This document shows positions 1-6,187 of a DNA stretch of 38,077 nucleotides, in pieces. A model generated the notes under the pieces. It saw only the letters and a program-made list of their open reading frames with translations. It was not told the origin of the DNA and made no database searches. Where the stretch lies: the NCBI RefSeq assembly GCF_000613885.1, contig NZ_BAJV01000019.1, positions 1 to 38,077 on the forward strand, in the 5' to 3' direction. The position numbers and the translations under genes were made by a program. Position 1 is the stretch's first letter. Each line of letters starts with the position of its first letter. The stretch is from Asaia prunellae JCM 25354. Lineage in GTDB: Bacteria > Pseudomonadota > Alphaproteobacteria > Acetobacterales > Acetobacteraceae.

Positions 1-94
1 ATTTTCCTAAACCGTTTCAATGCTTTATGGGCATTTCACTGAAAACCTCCAGTTCGATGCCCCTGTGAGCGTGACATAAAACGTGACGTATAAG

Positions 95-619
95 TCACAC
101 CCACGAAGCGATTATCCGCAGGTACTCATCCACCGATCGGTGCCCTTCAGACGCCTTCACACTCTTGTTATCTTCTTTAGATATCTTTCTGGCCTTCTGT
201 GTCAGGCTGTCACTTAGAACCTTGCATCGTGAAAACACAGCGCGCGCCAGGTGTACTGAAGAGGCCGAGGCAACAGCCTCAGGACGCACATTAAGCGTGT
301 AGGCGTTGCTGGTTCTAAGCACTCTGCCAGCACAGCGAATCCGCCTGAGCCTCCGCGTGACAAGGCCCATTGAATAGGCCTTATCGAGGGCACGTATTAC
401 GGTTCTGGCTGAGACACCTGCAGCGGTCGCTATGGTGGCGTGTGAAGGGTACAGGCCATCACGCCCCAGGAATGTGGCGAGACGCATCAGAACAGACGCT
501 TGGGCATGGGTGAGTTCCCGCCCGTAAAGCCGCTTCAGCACGAGCTGGCGGAAGCGTTGCTTGATGCCTGCACGGGCAGCCGCACGATCTATTGAAAGCA
601 CATCAATATCCTTTGACAT
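95..619 (-). CDS. Helix-turn-helix DNA-binding protein
   Basis: 174 aa. Residues about 58-90 (PSHATIATAAGVSARTVIRA) form a winged helix-turn-helix of the kind found in phage replication initiators and small regulators; the C-terminal third is basic and of no recognised family. It probably binds DNA, but the target is unknown. The ATG at 619 has a weak ribosome site and lies 2 bases after the stop of a possible 10-codon leader (654-622). A single missing base there would instead make that leader its N-terminus. Downstream on the minus strand, across the circle junction, lies the Ala/Trp-repeat gene and the Ea22-like gene, so it may head that operon. Confidence 0.75.
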   Translation of the reverse strand: MSKDIDVLSIDRAAARAGIKQRFRQLVLKRLYGRELTHAQASVLMRLATFLGRDGLYPSHATIATAAGVSARTVIRALDKAYSMGLVTRRLRRIRCAGRVLRTSNAYTLNVRPEAVASASSVHLARAVFSRCKVLSDSLTQKARKISKEDNKSVKASEGHRSVDEYLRIIASWV

Positions 620-621
620 GC

Positions 622-654
622 CTAGCAGGATCGAACTACTATGTAGCCCGACAT
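622..654 (-). CDS. Possible 10-codon leader ORF upstream of the HTH gene
   Basis: ATG at 654 to TAG at 622 encodes MSGYIVVRSC. It is preceded by AGAGG at 8-base spacing, inside the CCAGAGGCAAA leader also seen before the integrase (1984) and the gene at 4400. The stop lies 2 bases before the ATG at 619, a layout that suits translational coupling. Because the frames differ by one missing base, it could also be the true N-terminus of the HTH protein with an indel near 624. Confidence 0.4.
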   Translation of the reverse strand: MSGYIVVRSC

Positions 655-692
655 TGGATTTGCCTCTGGTGTCTGCTAGGCGTAAGCCGAGG

Positions 693-730
693 CCCTCTGA
701 AGCGCGAACTTCAGGGGGCTTTTATTTTGC
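693..730 (+). terminator. Rho-independent terminator, plus strand
   Basis: Ten-base-pair stem, 693-702 with 709-718 (one G-T pair), six-base loop, followed by a T-rich run (CTTTTATTTT) from 719. The minus-strand reading has no T tract. It lies just beyond the 3' end of the integrase and faces plus-strand transcription, so it may stop antisense or incoming (prophage-flank) transcription. Confidence 0.7.
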
Positions 731-763
731 CCGTAGAGGGCCTTTAGGAGTTCCCCGGTAGGA

Positions 764-1984
764 TTACACCGGACAGCCCTCAGAGGGGCCTGTAGCGGGC
801 ACCGTGGGGCTATCAGCGGCCATTACAGCATCAAGCACCCCGGCCAGTCTGCGGGCAGTCTTTCCTTTGCTCAGATGGGCGTACCGTTGTGTCATGTCTG
901 ACTTGCTGTGTCCCAGGATTGTCTGCACCTCGACCAGATCGACCGCATTGGACTGCAGCAGCCACGAAGCGCACGTGTGGCGCAGGCTGTGTACGGTGGC
1001 TTTACCGTGGCGTTTGACCACCAGCGGATCGCTGTTCAGACCGCACCTGTCCATGGCTTGCCGGATCAACAGCCCGATATTGTCAGGAGTCGGAATATCG
1101 CTGGTATCAGGGGCGAACACGTAGCGGCTGTTTCCACGCCCAAGACGGGACCTGTAGCGGTTCTTAAGGATCTCCTGCACAGCCACCGGCACGGGCACCA
1201 ACCGTTCCCGTTCGGTTTTATTGCCGTAGATGGTCAGGGTATCGAATGTGTCCCGATCCACCTGCCGCCACTCAAGACTGGCGATCTCCGACCAGCGGGC
1301 ACCAGTCATCACCAGTGTTAGCGCCACCTCCAGAGCCAGCCGGTCGTTCACCCGCATTGCAGCCGCGTGATCTGGGCCAACGGATTTTGCCACCACGCGC
1401 CCCTTGGTCAGCTCGTTACGCAGCACCTCAAACTCTTCCTTGCTCAGGTAGCGGGTCTTGGATGAGAGCTTGGGGGCAGCCCATGCACTGGCAGCATTCC
1501 CTGAGACCATTACGGCTGGGGCATCGTACCCCATGGTCACAGCCGCCCGCACCGCAGCTCGTATGTCCTTGATTTCATGGGCAATTGTCTGCTCACTGGC
1601 ACCTTCAGAGCGCCGTTTCGCCACCAGCTGGGCCATGTGTGAGGGCTCTATAGCGGACATCAGTAGCCCCTCAGGAAGCCCCCAACGGCCTTTGAAGGTG
1701 CCCCTTGCAAACACCTTTTCACGTATTGCACGGGCATTCCGGGCATAGGACCGCCCCTCAGCTTCCAGTCTCTCCACCCGGAGGCGCATCGCCTCATCAA
1801 GTGTGATGTCCCTGGAGGGCTTCTCATTGGCAGCTCTCACGAGGTCCTGAAGGATCTCAGCGGCGGCTTTTGAAGCATCAGACCGGCGGGTCTTTTCGGT
1901 AGACCTACGCAGGCGCTTACCTGTGACCGGGTGCGTGGCATCCATCCACCACACTTTGGAATCAGGACGTTGATATAGATTCAT
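764..1984 (-). CDS. int: Tyrosine recombinase, phage integrase
   Basis: 406 aa, usual length for phage integrases. It should catalyse attP x attB recombination for integration and, with an accessory factor, excision. The catalytic set is visible: R230 (TGARWSEI), K256 (GNKTER), H332 and R335 (HSLRHT), H359 (ILGHS) and the nucleophile Y368 (QRYAHL). The N-terminal 60 residues look like an arm-binding region and about residues 60-165 like a SAM-like core-binding domain. Start ATG at 1984 has AGAGG at 8-base spacing. It is the last gene of a minus-strand lysogeny group with the XRE regulator (2880-2464) and a small gene (2365-2009). attP is expected near either end; the 3'-flanking 620-763 is the better candidate. 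Confidence 0.95.
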   Translation of the reverse strand: MNLYQRPDSKVWWMDATHPVTGKRLRRSTEKTRRSDASKAAAEILQDLVRAANEKPSRDITLDEAMRLRVERLEAEGRSYARNARAIREKVFARGTFKGRWGLPEGLLMSAIEPSHMAQLVAKRRSEGASEQTIAHEIKDIRAAVRAAVTMGYDAPAVMVSGNAASAWAAPKLSSKTRYLSKEEFEVLRNELTKGRVVAKSVGPDHAAAMRVNDRLALEVALTLVMTGARWSEIASLEWRQVDRDTFDTLTIYGNKTERERLVPVPVAVQEILKNRYRSRLGRGNSRYVFAPDTSDIPTPDNIGLLIRQAMDRCGLNSDPLVVKRHGKATVHSLRHTCASWLLQSNAVDLVEVQTILGHSKSDMTQRYAHLSKGKTARRLAGVLDAVMAADSPTVPATGPSEGCPV

Positions 1985-2008
1985 CGGGTTTGCCTCTGGA
2001 TTATCTAG

Positions 2009-2365
2009 TTAGTGCTGCACGAACAGCGGACAATAAGCGCAGTCACAACCCTCACAGGAGAACTTGTAAATCCCTGCCGTGGCAGCCTGTAAAATGCACC
2101 TGCGGGCAGCACTCAGAGAGTCAACGGGATAGACCACAGCGGGGCCACAAGGGGGCAGTATAGAGGCCCTGAAGGGACCTGAGGGCATCATGGGGTTTTC
2201 TATGGTAGCGACCACCCGGCACTCTGGTGTGTAGGGGTCGATGAGGTAGGTCTCTATCTCACACCCTGGGTCCTCATCGCCTAGGGCACACACCACCAGC
2301 GCACGAGACACCATCGATAAACTTACAGATACCTCGTCTGCATCAATGTCATTACAAAGGGACAT
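2009..2365 (-). CDS. Hypothetical protein with Cys-rich C-terminus
   Basis: 118 aa from the ATG at 2365, which has AGGTGG at about 7-base spacing; the longer frame from GTG at 2413 has no ribosome site. The C-terminus, CEGCDCAYCPLFVQH, carries four closely spaced cysteines (CxxCxCxxC) and may bind metal. No family recognised. It sits between the XRE regulator and integrase, a common place for excisionase or small regulators, but no helix-turn-helix is visible. An 11-base G tract lies 79 bases upstream of the start. Confidence 0.6.
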   Translation of the reverse strand: MSLCNDIDADEVSVSLSMVSRALVVCALGDEDPGCEIETYLIDPYTPECRVVATIENPMMPSGPFRASILPPCGPAVVYPVDSLSAARRCILQAATAGIYKFSCEGCDCAYCPLFVQH

Positions 2366-2443
2366 GAAAAGCCACCTAAAGGCGAAACCCGATTGTTCCG
2401 CCGTGGCAAACACGTTTACACCGAACGCCTCAGGGTTTCAATA

Positions 2444-2454
2444 GGGGGGGGGGG
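2444..2454. repeat. Eleven-base G homopolymer
   Basis: Run of 11 G on the plus strand (C on the minus), in the gap between the XRE stop (2464) and the next minus-strand gene (2365). By far the longest homopolymer noticed in the window. Length is unreliable in view of the other apparent indels. Confidence 0.9.
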
Positions 2455-2463
2455 CCACCAAAC

Positions 2464-2880
2464 CTAAAGACGATTGGCATAACCGTTGAGAGAGGCCATA
2501 TAATCCAGTGCCTCTATAAGAGTCTCCATGTCAGGCGTTACCTTATCGGGGTTGAGAGCTGCATAGAGATGTGGGTGATAATGTTTCAGGATCTCTTCAG
2601 CTAACTCACCAATATCCAGTCCCAGCAACTCACAGTACCGCTTAAGGTGCGCTCCACCAACAGGAGATAACCCCTTGTTCCACTTGTTCACCGTGCTGCC
2701 ACTCACACCCATCAGGGCAGACAACTCCCGGTTACTGTATCCGGTCGCTGCCTGGGCTTTCTGAAGCCTCAGACCAAACTGTGTGTGATCAGTAGCAATA
2801 ACGCTCGTGGCCCATAGCTTGCGGTCTACCGACATACGGTTCCCAACCCGGTCAACGATCATATCCATCATCCCCATCAC
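2464..2880 (-). CDS. XRE-family transcriptional regulator, likely repressor
   Basis: 138 aa. A helix-turn-helix of the Cro/CI type lies at about residues 48-85 (NRELSALMGVSGSTVNKWNK). There is no peptidase or clear dimerisation domain, so it is shorter than lambda CI; a short repressor or antirepressor is possible. The first ATG has GAGGTGGG just upstream; an in-frame ATG at residue 16 is an alternative. As the first gene upstream of integrase and facing a long non-coding region with repeats, it is the best candidate for the lysogeny repressor. The 5' flank holds a CAAACA/CAAAC-type direct repeat (2890-2912). Confidence 0.85.
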   Translation of the reverse strand: MMGMMDMIVDRVGNRMSVDRKLWATSVIATDHTQFGLRLQKAQAATGYSNRELSALMGVSGSTVNKWNKGLSPVGGAHLKRYCELLGLDIGELAEEILKHYHPHLYAALNPDKVTPDMETLIEALDYMASLNGYANRL

Positions 2881-3194
2881 CCCACCTCACAAACATACAA
2901 ACAAACAAACTTGAAATAGCAGACACCAGCGGTTTTCAGAAACTGATAGACCGAAAGCCAGCGGGTATCATAGAACATCAAAAGAACCCTTAGTGAGGCG
3001 GATTAGTTCCGTAAGACTGATTCAGGAATTATACAAGCGGAACCAAAAGAGAACATTAGAAGGAACCTCAAGAGGCCCCTTAAGAGTACCCTTAAGAGTA
3101 TATAACCTTTATAAGGAACTTTAACCCCTATCTATTGCCTACATAGCTTGGTCGTCTGGTGTAAGTAATTGAAAACAAAGGATAAAAGAGGGCA
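2881..3194. promoter_or_regulatory. Non-coding control region upstream of the XRE gene
   Basis: About 310 bases without a credible gene on either strand, AT-richer than its surroundings. It contains the CAAAC direct repeats next to the XRE start, two nested CCTTAAGAG-type repeats (about 3078-3103), the stretch TATATAACCTTTATAAGG and copy A of the dispersed 25-base element (3132-3156). I cannot place -35/-10 boxes with confidence. Likely holds the XRE promoter and operators. Confidence 0.5.
3132..3156 (+). repeat. Dispersed 25-base element, copy A
   Basis: Core TTGCCTACATAGCTTGG. It matches copy C (36441-36465) at 24 of 25 bases and copy B (4975-4999, inverted) over the first 23. Two copies lie in clear regulatory gaps, so a promoter, operator or other protein-binding site is likely. 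Confidence 0.85.
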
Positions 3195-3229
3195 CGAAAA
3201 AGGCCCCTCAGGGGGTTCCCCAAGGAGCC
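3195..3229 (-). terminator. Strong rho-independent terminator of the 4400-3269 operon
   Basis: Read on the minus strand: 12-pair stem (3229-3218 with 3213-3202, a few G-T pairs), four-base loop, then TTTTT at 3201-3197. It is 40 bases past the last minus-strand gene. No T tract on the plus strand, so it is unidirectional. Confidence 0.85.
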
Positions 3230-3268
3230 GAAATAAGGCAGCACCCGCCACAATTGATCGAAAATAAT

Positions 3269-3406
3269 TTATCCCTGAGCGAAGACCCACGCCTCCACCA
3301 GGCTACCGACCCGTCGCGCCTTGCTGGGATCTGTTCGGTGATAGACCATCCAGCCAAAGGCGCGTGTGTAGATGATGGTGAAGGCGCCGCAGCGTGTGAG
3401 CATCAT
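3269..3406 (-). CDS. Small hypothetical protein (45 aa)
   Basis: Begins MMLTRCGAFTIIYTRAFGWM. The ATG at 3406 overlaps the stop of the upstream gene as ATGA, and the gene ends just before the terminator at 3229, which supports it as the last member of the operon. No family recognised. A longer plus-strand frame (3254-3715) over this region is rejected because this chain of coupled minus-strand genes and their terminator oppose it. Confidence 0.55.
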   Translation of the reverse strand: MMLTRCGAFTIIYTRAFGWMVYHRTDPSKARRVGSLVEAWVFAQG

Positions 3407-3594
3407 GACAAGCATCCCTCACGAACCAACTCATCAACAGACAGAACGTGCGGTAGAGGTTCACTGAAGGGGTCCGAAGGTTCTCCAAGAAAGCAGTTGA
3501 AAGACCCATCATGCGCGTGGCTGTACATGAGGCGCGCAATAGGGGTTCCGAAAGTGCTTGGTGAACGGGGTTTAGAGGGCTTTGAAGGTGTCAT
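3403..3594 (-). CDS. Small hypothetical protein (63 aa)
   Basis: Start chosen at the ATG at 3594, which overlaps the upstream stop as ATGA and has AGGG upstream; an upstream ATG at 3645 would overlap the neighbour by 55 bases. Pro/Ser-rich N-terminus (MTPSKPSKPRSPSTFG); the C-terminal part (PLPHVLSVDELVREG) looks folded. Function unknown. Coupled at both ends to its neighbours. Confidence 0.5.
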   Translation of the reverse strand: MTPSKPSKPRSPSTFGTPIARLMYSHAHDGSFNCFLGEPSDPFSEPLPHVLSVDELVREGCLS

Positions 3595-3869
3595 TGTGCA
3601 GAGCCCTTTGAAAGGGTTTGAAGGGGTTCTGAAGGGAACTCCCATCCGTCCCCTATCAGATCGTAAACACGGACCCTTGCAGGGCCTGATAGAGTGGCCC
3701 TTAGGGATTTTTTAAGGGCGCTTCTAGCTGCCCATTTAGGGTCTGACTGTAGCCGAGGCCACTCACAGGCCCCCCAGCGATGCTCCATTTTGCCCTTGTC
3801 TGAGGGGTCCGAGAAGGTCTCCAGGATGGCGATCTCTTCGCCATGTTCCAGCACGACTGCGAGTGTCAT
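3591..3869 (-). CDS. Hypothetical protein (92 aa)
   Basis: Begins MTLAVVLEHGEEIAILETFS; charged and soluble, with no recognised domain. Start ATG at 3869 has GGAGG at 9-base spacing inside a 16-base initiation sequence (3867-3882) identical to that of the next upstream gene (4116-4131). Its stop overlaps the next ATG. Middle gene of the 4400-3269 minus-strand operon. Confidence 0.65.
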   Translation of the reverse strand: MTLAVVLEHGEEIAILETFSDPSDKGKMEHRWGACEWPRLQSDPKWAARSALKKSLRATLSGPARVRVYDLIGDGWEFPSEPLQTLSKGSAQ

Positions 3870-4131
3870 GGTTCAGCCCTCCGCCTTGGCGCGCTTAATC
3901 TGGTTCTTCCAGTAGTCCCGCGCTCCTCGGTGCATGTCCGCCACCGCAGTTCCGGGGCATAGGCGCAGGCACCTGACCTCGGTCTCTAGCTCCTTCTGCA
4001 TATCTTCAGTGGTCATCGGCGAAGTGTCTCCGAACTCGCCTGTGTTCCACTTTCTTTTGAACGATCCGGCATCCTTGATGCCTTCAAGATAGAAGGCGCT
4101 GTAAACCTGCTTTCCCATGGTTCAGCCCTCC
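3867..4131. repeat. Duplicated 16-base translation-initiation sequence
   Basis: Positions 3867-3882 and 4116-4131 are identical on the plus strand. On the minus strand each reads as GAGGGCTGA (end of one gene) followed by ACCATG (start of the next). It suggests duplication of a gene-junction cassette, or selection for one coupling signal. Confidence 0.8.
3873..4118 (-). CDS. Hypothetical protein (81 aa)
   Basis: Begins MGKQVYSAFYLEGIKDAGSF; ends with a basic tail (YWKNQIKRAKAEG). ATG at 4118 with GGAGG at 9-base spacing. No family recognised. The gene ends 3 bases before the start at 3869, its stop lying inside the ribosome site of that gene, so the two are probably translationally coupled. 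Confidence 0.65.
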   Translation of the reverse strand: MGKQVYSAFYLEGIKDAGSFKRKWNTGEFGDTSPMTTEDMQKELETEVRCLRLCPGTAVADMHRGARDYWKNQIKRAKAEG

Positions 4132-4400
4132 ACTTTGAAAGTGCTAGACGCGCCAAGGCGGATAAACACACAGCCTGTGTCAGTCTCTCCACTGTGCCAC
4201 TCCCCTTCCCATTTCAGGCGTTCTGCAAGAGCCTTTGCAGCTGCCTTGTGGTTGTCAGAAGAATTTAACGCACAGTCCCATGAAATAGTGATGCTGTCTG
4301 GCCGACCTGTGGCAGGGTTATTGTCCCCTGTTACTGCCTTAACGCGGCTCCCACGAGCGTTTGTAGGTCCAACATACTTGGTGATGATTACTACTGACAT
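4122..4400 (-). CDS. Hypothetical protein (92 aa)
   Basis: Start at ATG 4400 (MSVVIITKYVGPTNARGSRV) because AGAGG lies 9 bases upstream within the CCAGAGGCAAA leader shared with the integrase; the frame open to 4562 has no ribosome site. The protein looks like a compact small phage protein with a central ITISWDCALN strand and an Ala/Lys-rich helix. Function unknown. First gene of the 4400-3269 operon. Confidence 0.7.
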   Translation of the reverse strand: MSVVIITKYVGPTNARGSRVKAVTGDNNPATGRPDSITISWDCALNSSDNHKAAAKALAERLKWEGEWHSGETDTGCVFIRLGASSTFKVEG

Positions 4401-4449
4401 TGTCTTTTGCCTCTGGTTTCTCGGCTGTATTGCTCGATGACTGGAGGTT

Positions 4450-4472
4450 AAGCCTGAAGCCCTCCGGTTGGC
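4450..4472 (+). repeat. Second dispersed repeat, copy 1 of 2
   Basis: Matches 36409-36431 at 20 of 23 bases (AAGCCTGAAGCCC...GGTTGGC). Both copies lie in intergenic regulatory gaps and are followed by A/T-rich runs ending in TTTTTCTTC. Confidence 0.7.
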
Positions 4473-4663
4473 AAGAGAAAAAATGCGCTGAACTGATTTT
4501 TTTTCTTCACGCCCTGCAAATCGTCCCCCGCGATATAACCGGGCGGGCGATATCACGCGCAAGGCTGGGATATTCCGTAGTCTTATCAGTGGCTTAAGGG
4601 CGCTCTATGTCACGCCCTGCAACATCCTGCCAACACACACATGACACACCCTTACTAATGCAT

Positions 4664-4678
4664 CAGCTAGACTAGCTG
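4664..4678. promoter_or_regulatory. Palindromic candidate operator
   Basis: CAGCTAG-A-CTAGCTG is a perfect 15-base palindrome in the non-coding region, flanked by TGCAT at 4659 and GGATGCA further right. This is the form expected of a dimeric repressor site. No second copy was found in the XRE upstream region, so the binding protein is unknown. Confidence 0.4.
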
Positions 4679-4806
4679 CAATGGATGCACCATAACGCAT
4701 TGAAGCATAAGACTTTATGTGTGCGAGTGTGTAAGAACGTGACGCGTTCGTGTCGCAACCTCGGGGCAAACAAAGGGCGGGACGTTTCCAGACCCCCTAG
4801 GGTCTC

Positions 4807-5022
4807 TTAAACATTCCCTTCAAAAAATCCGCTAAAGCTGTTGTTGTCGTAGTCAGTAGTCGGGGTTTCCGTGTGAAACTGCTGGCCAGATTTTTTGAGG
4901 GGGTAGGGGTGTCCTGAAGAACCTCTAAAACCCCCCGTACACCCCTCAGACCCCCTAAAGGGTCCCCCGGAGCAGGCGACCAAGCTATGTAGGCAATAGA
5001 AGATGGTCGGAGGCCTACGCAA
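4807..5022 (-). CDS. Possible small lipoprotein (71 aa), uncertain
   Basis: TTG at 5022, 1 base after the stop of the membrane gene 5155-5024, with AGGGG at 8-base spacing. The N-terminus (MRRPPTIFYCLHSLVACSGG) resembles a lipoprotein signal with a possible LVAC lipobox; the C-terminal half is polar (SGQQFHTETPTTDYDNNSFS). However, the signal coincides with copy B of the dispersed DNA element, which is non-coding in its other copies, so it may be chance. A different frame over the same bases (5141-4797) is less credible. Confidence 0.3.
   Translation of the reverse strand: MRRPPTIFYCLHSLVACSGGPFRGSEGCTGGFRGSSGHPYPLKKSGQQFHTETPTTDYDNNSFSGFFEGNV
4975..4999 (-). repeat. Dispersed 25-base element, copy B (inverted)
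   Basis: Reading down from 4999 on the minus strand it is identical to copy A over 23 bases. Its orientation is towards the 4400-3269 operon. It overlaps the doubtful small frame 5022-4807. Confidence 0.85.
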
Positions 5023-5023
5023 A

Positions 5024-5155
5024 TCAGGCGCCCCTGAAGAACACCCAAAGCGCCCATATCGTGAAATATCCGAGGGCAGTCACAAGGCCTGCCTGGGTCC
5101 AGACGAATAACGCCGCGCACAGACTCAGAGCGGTCTCCCACCAGCTAACATCCAT
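5024..5155 (-). CDS. Small membrane protein (43 aa)
   Basis: Starts MDVSWWETALSLCAALFVWT and ends in a second hydrophobic stretch (YFTIWALWVFF), so probably two short membrane segments. ATG at 5155 has AGGGG at 7-base spacing. Small Trp-rich membrane proteins of this form are common in phages, with unknown function. It lies divergently beside the late operon (5234). Holin-like activity cannot be excluded, but better lysis candidates sit at 24179-25057. Confidence 0.6.
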   Translation of the reverse strand: MDVSWWETALSLCAALFVWTQAGLVTALGYFTIWALWVFFRGA

Positions 5156-5233
5156 TCTACACCCCTAGGGGCCTTTCAGAGCCCTTGAAGAACATGCGCG
5201 CCCACATTCACGGGCTTGTAAAGGAACCCGTTA

Positions 5234-6178
5234 ATGCCCCTTGAGAGCGGAACATATGTTTCCGACCTGGTCACTACAAACCCCGCACATACAGATGATG
5301 TCAGCCAGGCAGATAGCCATATACGGCTTATCAAAAGCGCGCTGAAGGCTACTTTTCCGAACTTCAAGGGCGCCATTACAGCCTCACACGAGCTGATCAA
5401 CTCCATTACAACGGCGCTGGGAACAGCTGGTACGCTGATACTGGACGGAACCTCGCAGCTGACCCTTACCAACAAGGATGGGAAGCTCCAGGTCTCAGGG
5501 GATGTCCTTACGAGTGGAGTAACTGCTTCCGGGTATCTTAAAGTTGCTGGGAAGGATGTCGAAGAGTACCTGTTTCCGTCTGGGGGAATTATCGCCTGGT
5601 CAGGTTCGGCAACCAATATCCCAGCTAAGTGGACGCTGTGTGACGGAAGCAATGGCACCCCGGATCTCAGAGGGCGCTTCATTATTGGGGCTGCTGGGGC
5701 ATACACAGCTGGCGCTACGGGAGGGGCTGAAACAGGCACTACGAGCTTACAGGGCGACCACAACCATGGGGCGGCCACGTGGAACGGGGGCGGCTTCACA
5801 GCAACTGTCCAGACGGATACCAAGGGTGATCACGCGCACGGCGGAAACACCCAGCCAACGCATCTTACAACGGATCAGCTACCTTCTCACGTACACAACG
5901 CGCCGCGTTCGGCTACAGCCTCAGTTCAGACTGGTACGGGAACATCCGTAACCCTTGTTGAGATAAACGGGGTATCAGAAGCAAATGGCCCATACACGTC
6001 AGCAACAGGTTCAGGGGAGGGGCACAACCACGCGATTGCCGCTGATGGCGCCCACCAGCATTCTGTAACGGTTGCAAGGGGGGATCACACCCACGGAATA
6101 GCCTCAGACGGGACGCATTCTCACACAGTCGCAACGCTGCCTCCTTATTACGCCTTGTGCTACATTATGAAACTTTGA
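5234..6178 (+). CDS. Tail fibre protein with phage collar domain and HxH motifs
   Basis: 314 aa. The N-terminal 60 residues (SGTYVSDLVTTNPAHTDDVS) resemble phage fibre attachment segments. Residues 114-155 (FPSGGIIAWSGS..., then TPDLRGRFIIGAAG) are a tail-collar domain, and the protein ends in LPPYYALCYIMKL, the usual terminus of collar proteins. Between lie seven HxH motifs (176/178, 200/202, 219/221, 264/266, 274/276, 285/287, 295/297), the metal-binding signature known from T4 gp12-type trimeric fibres. Likely receptor-binding or auxiliary fibre. ATG has AAGGAA at 8-base spacing. First gene of the late operon. Confidence 0.85.
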   Translation: MPLESGTYVSDLVTTNPAHTDDVSQADSHIRLIKSALKATFPNFKGAITASHELINSITTALGTAGTLILDGTSQLTLTNKDGKLQVSGDVLTSGVTASGYLKVAGKDVEEYLFPSGGIIAWSGSATNIPAKWTLCDGSNGTPDLRGRFIIGAAGAYTAGATGGAETGTTSLQGDHNHGAATWNGGGFTATVQTDTKGDHAHGGNTQPTHLTTDQLPSHVHNAPRSATASVQTGTGTSVTLVEINGVSEANGPYTSATGSGEGHNHAIAADGAHQHSVTVARGDHTHGIASDGTHSHTVATLPPYYALCYIMKL

Positions 6179-6187
6179 GGAGACCTG

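Larger units (their letters stand above)
4401..4806. promoter_or_regulatory. Non-coding region upstream of the 4400-3269 operon
   Basis: No convincing gene. It contains a 23-base repeat (4450-4472) shared with 36409-36431, an A6/T8-rich stretch (4477-4504), two copies of CACGCCCTGCAA (about 4507 and 4612), a perfect 7-1-7 palindrome (4664-4678), and GAACG...CGTTC (4736-4750). Probably carries the operon promoter and operator sites; I could not fix -35/-10 boxes. Confidence 0.45.

Noticed and set aside
620-681. Complete tRNA gene
   Set aside because: Acceptor-like ends pair, but the 62 bases are too short and no D or anticodon arm forms; kept only as a possible att or leader signal.
3254-3715. 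153-aa plus-strand frame
   Set aside because: It lies antisense to four coupled minus-strand genes with ribosome sites and a terminator; its sequence is mostly made of the local microrepeats (LKGFEG, LKGSEG).
4797-5141. 114-aa minus-strand frame from GTG
   Set aside because: No ribosome site; it overlaps the better-supported 43-aa membrane gene in another frame and covers the dispersed DNA element.
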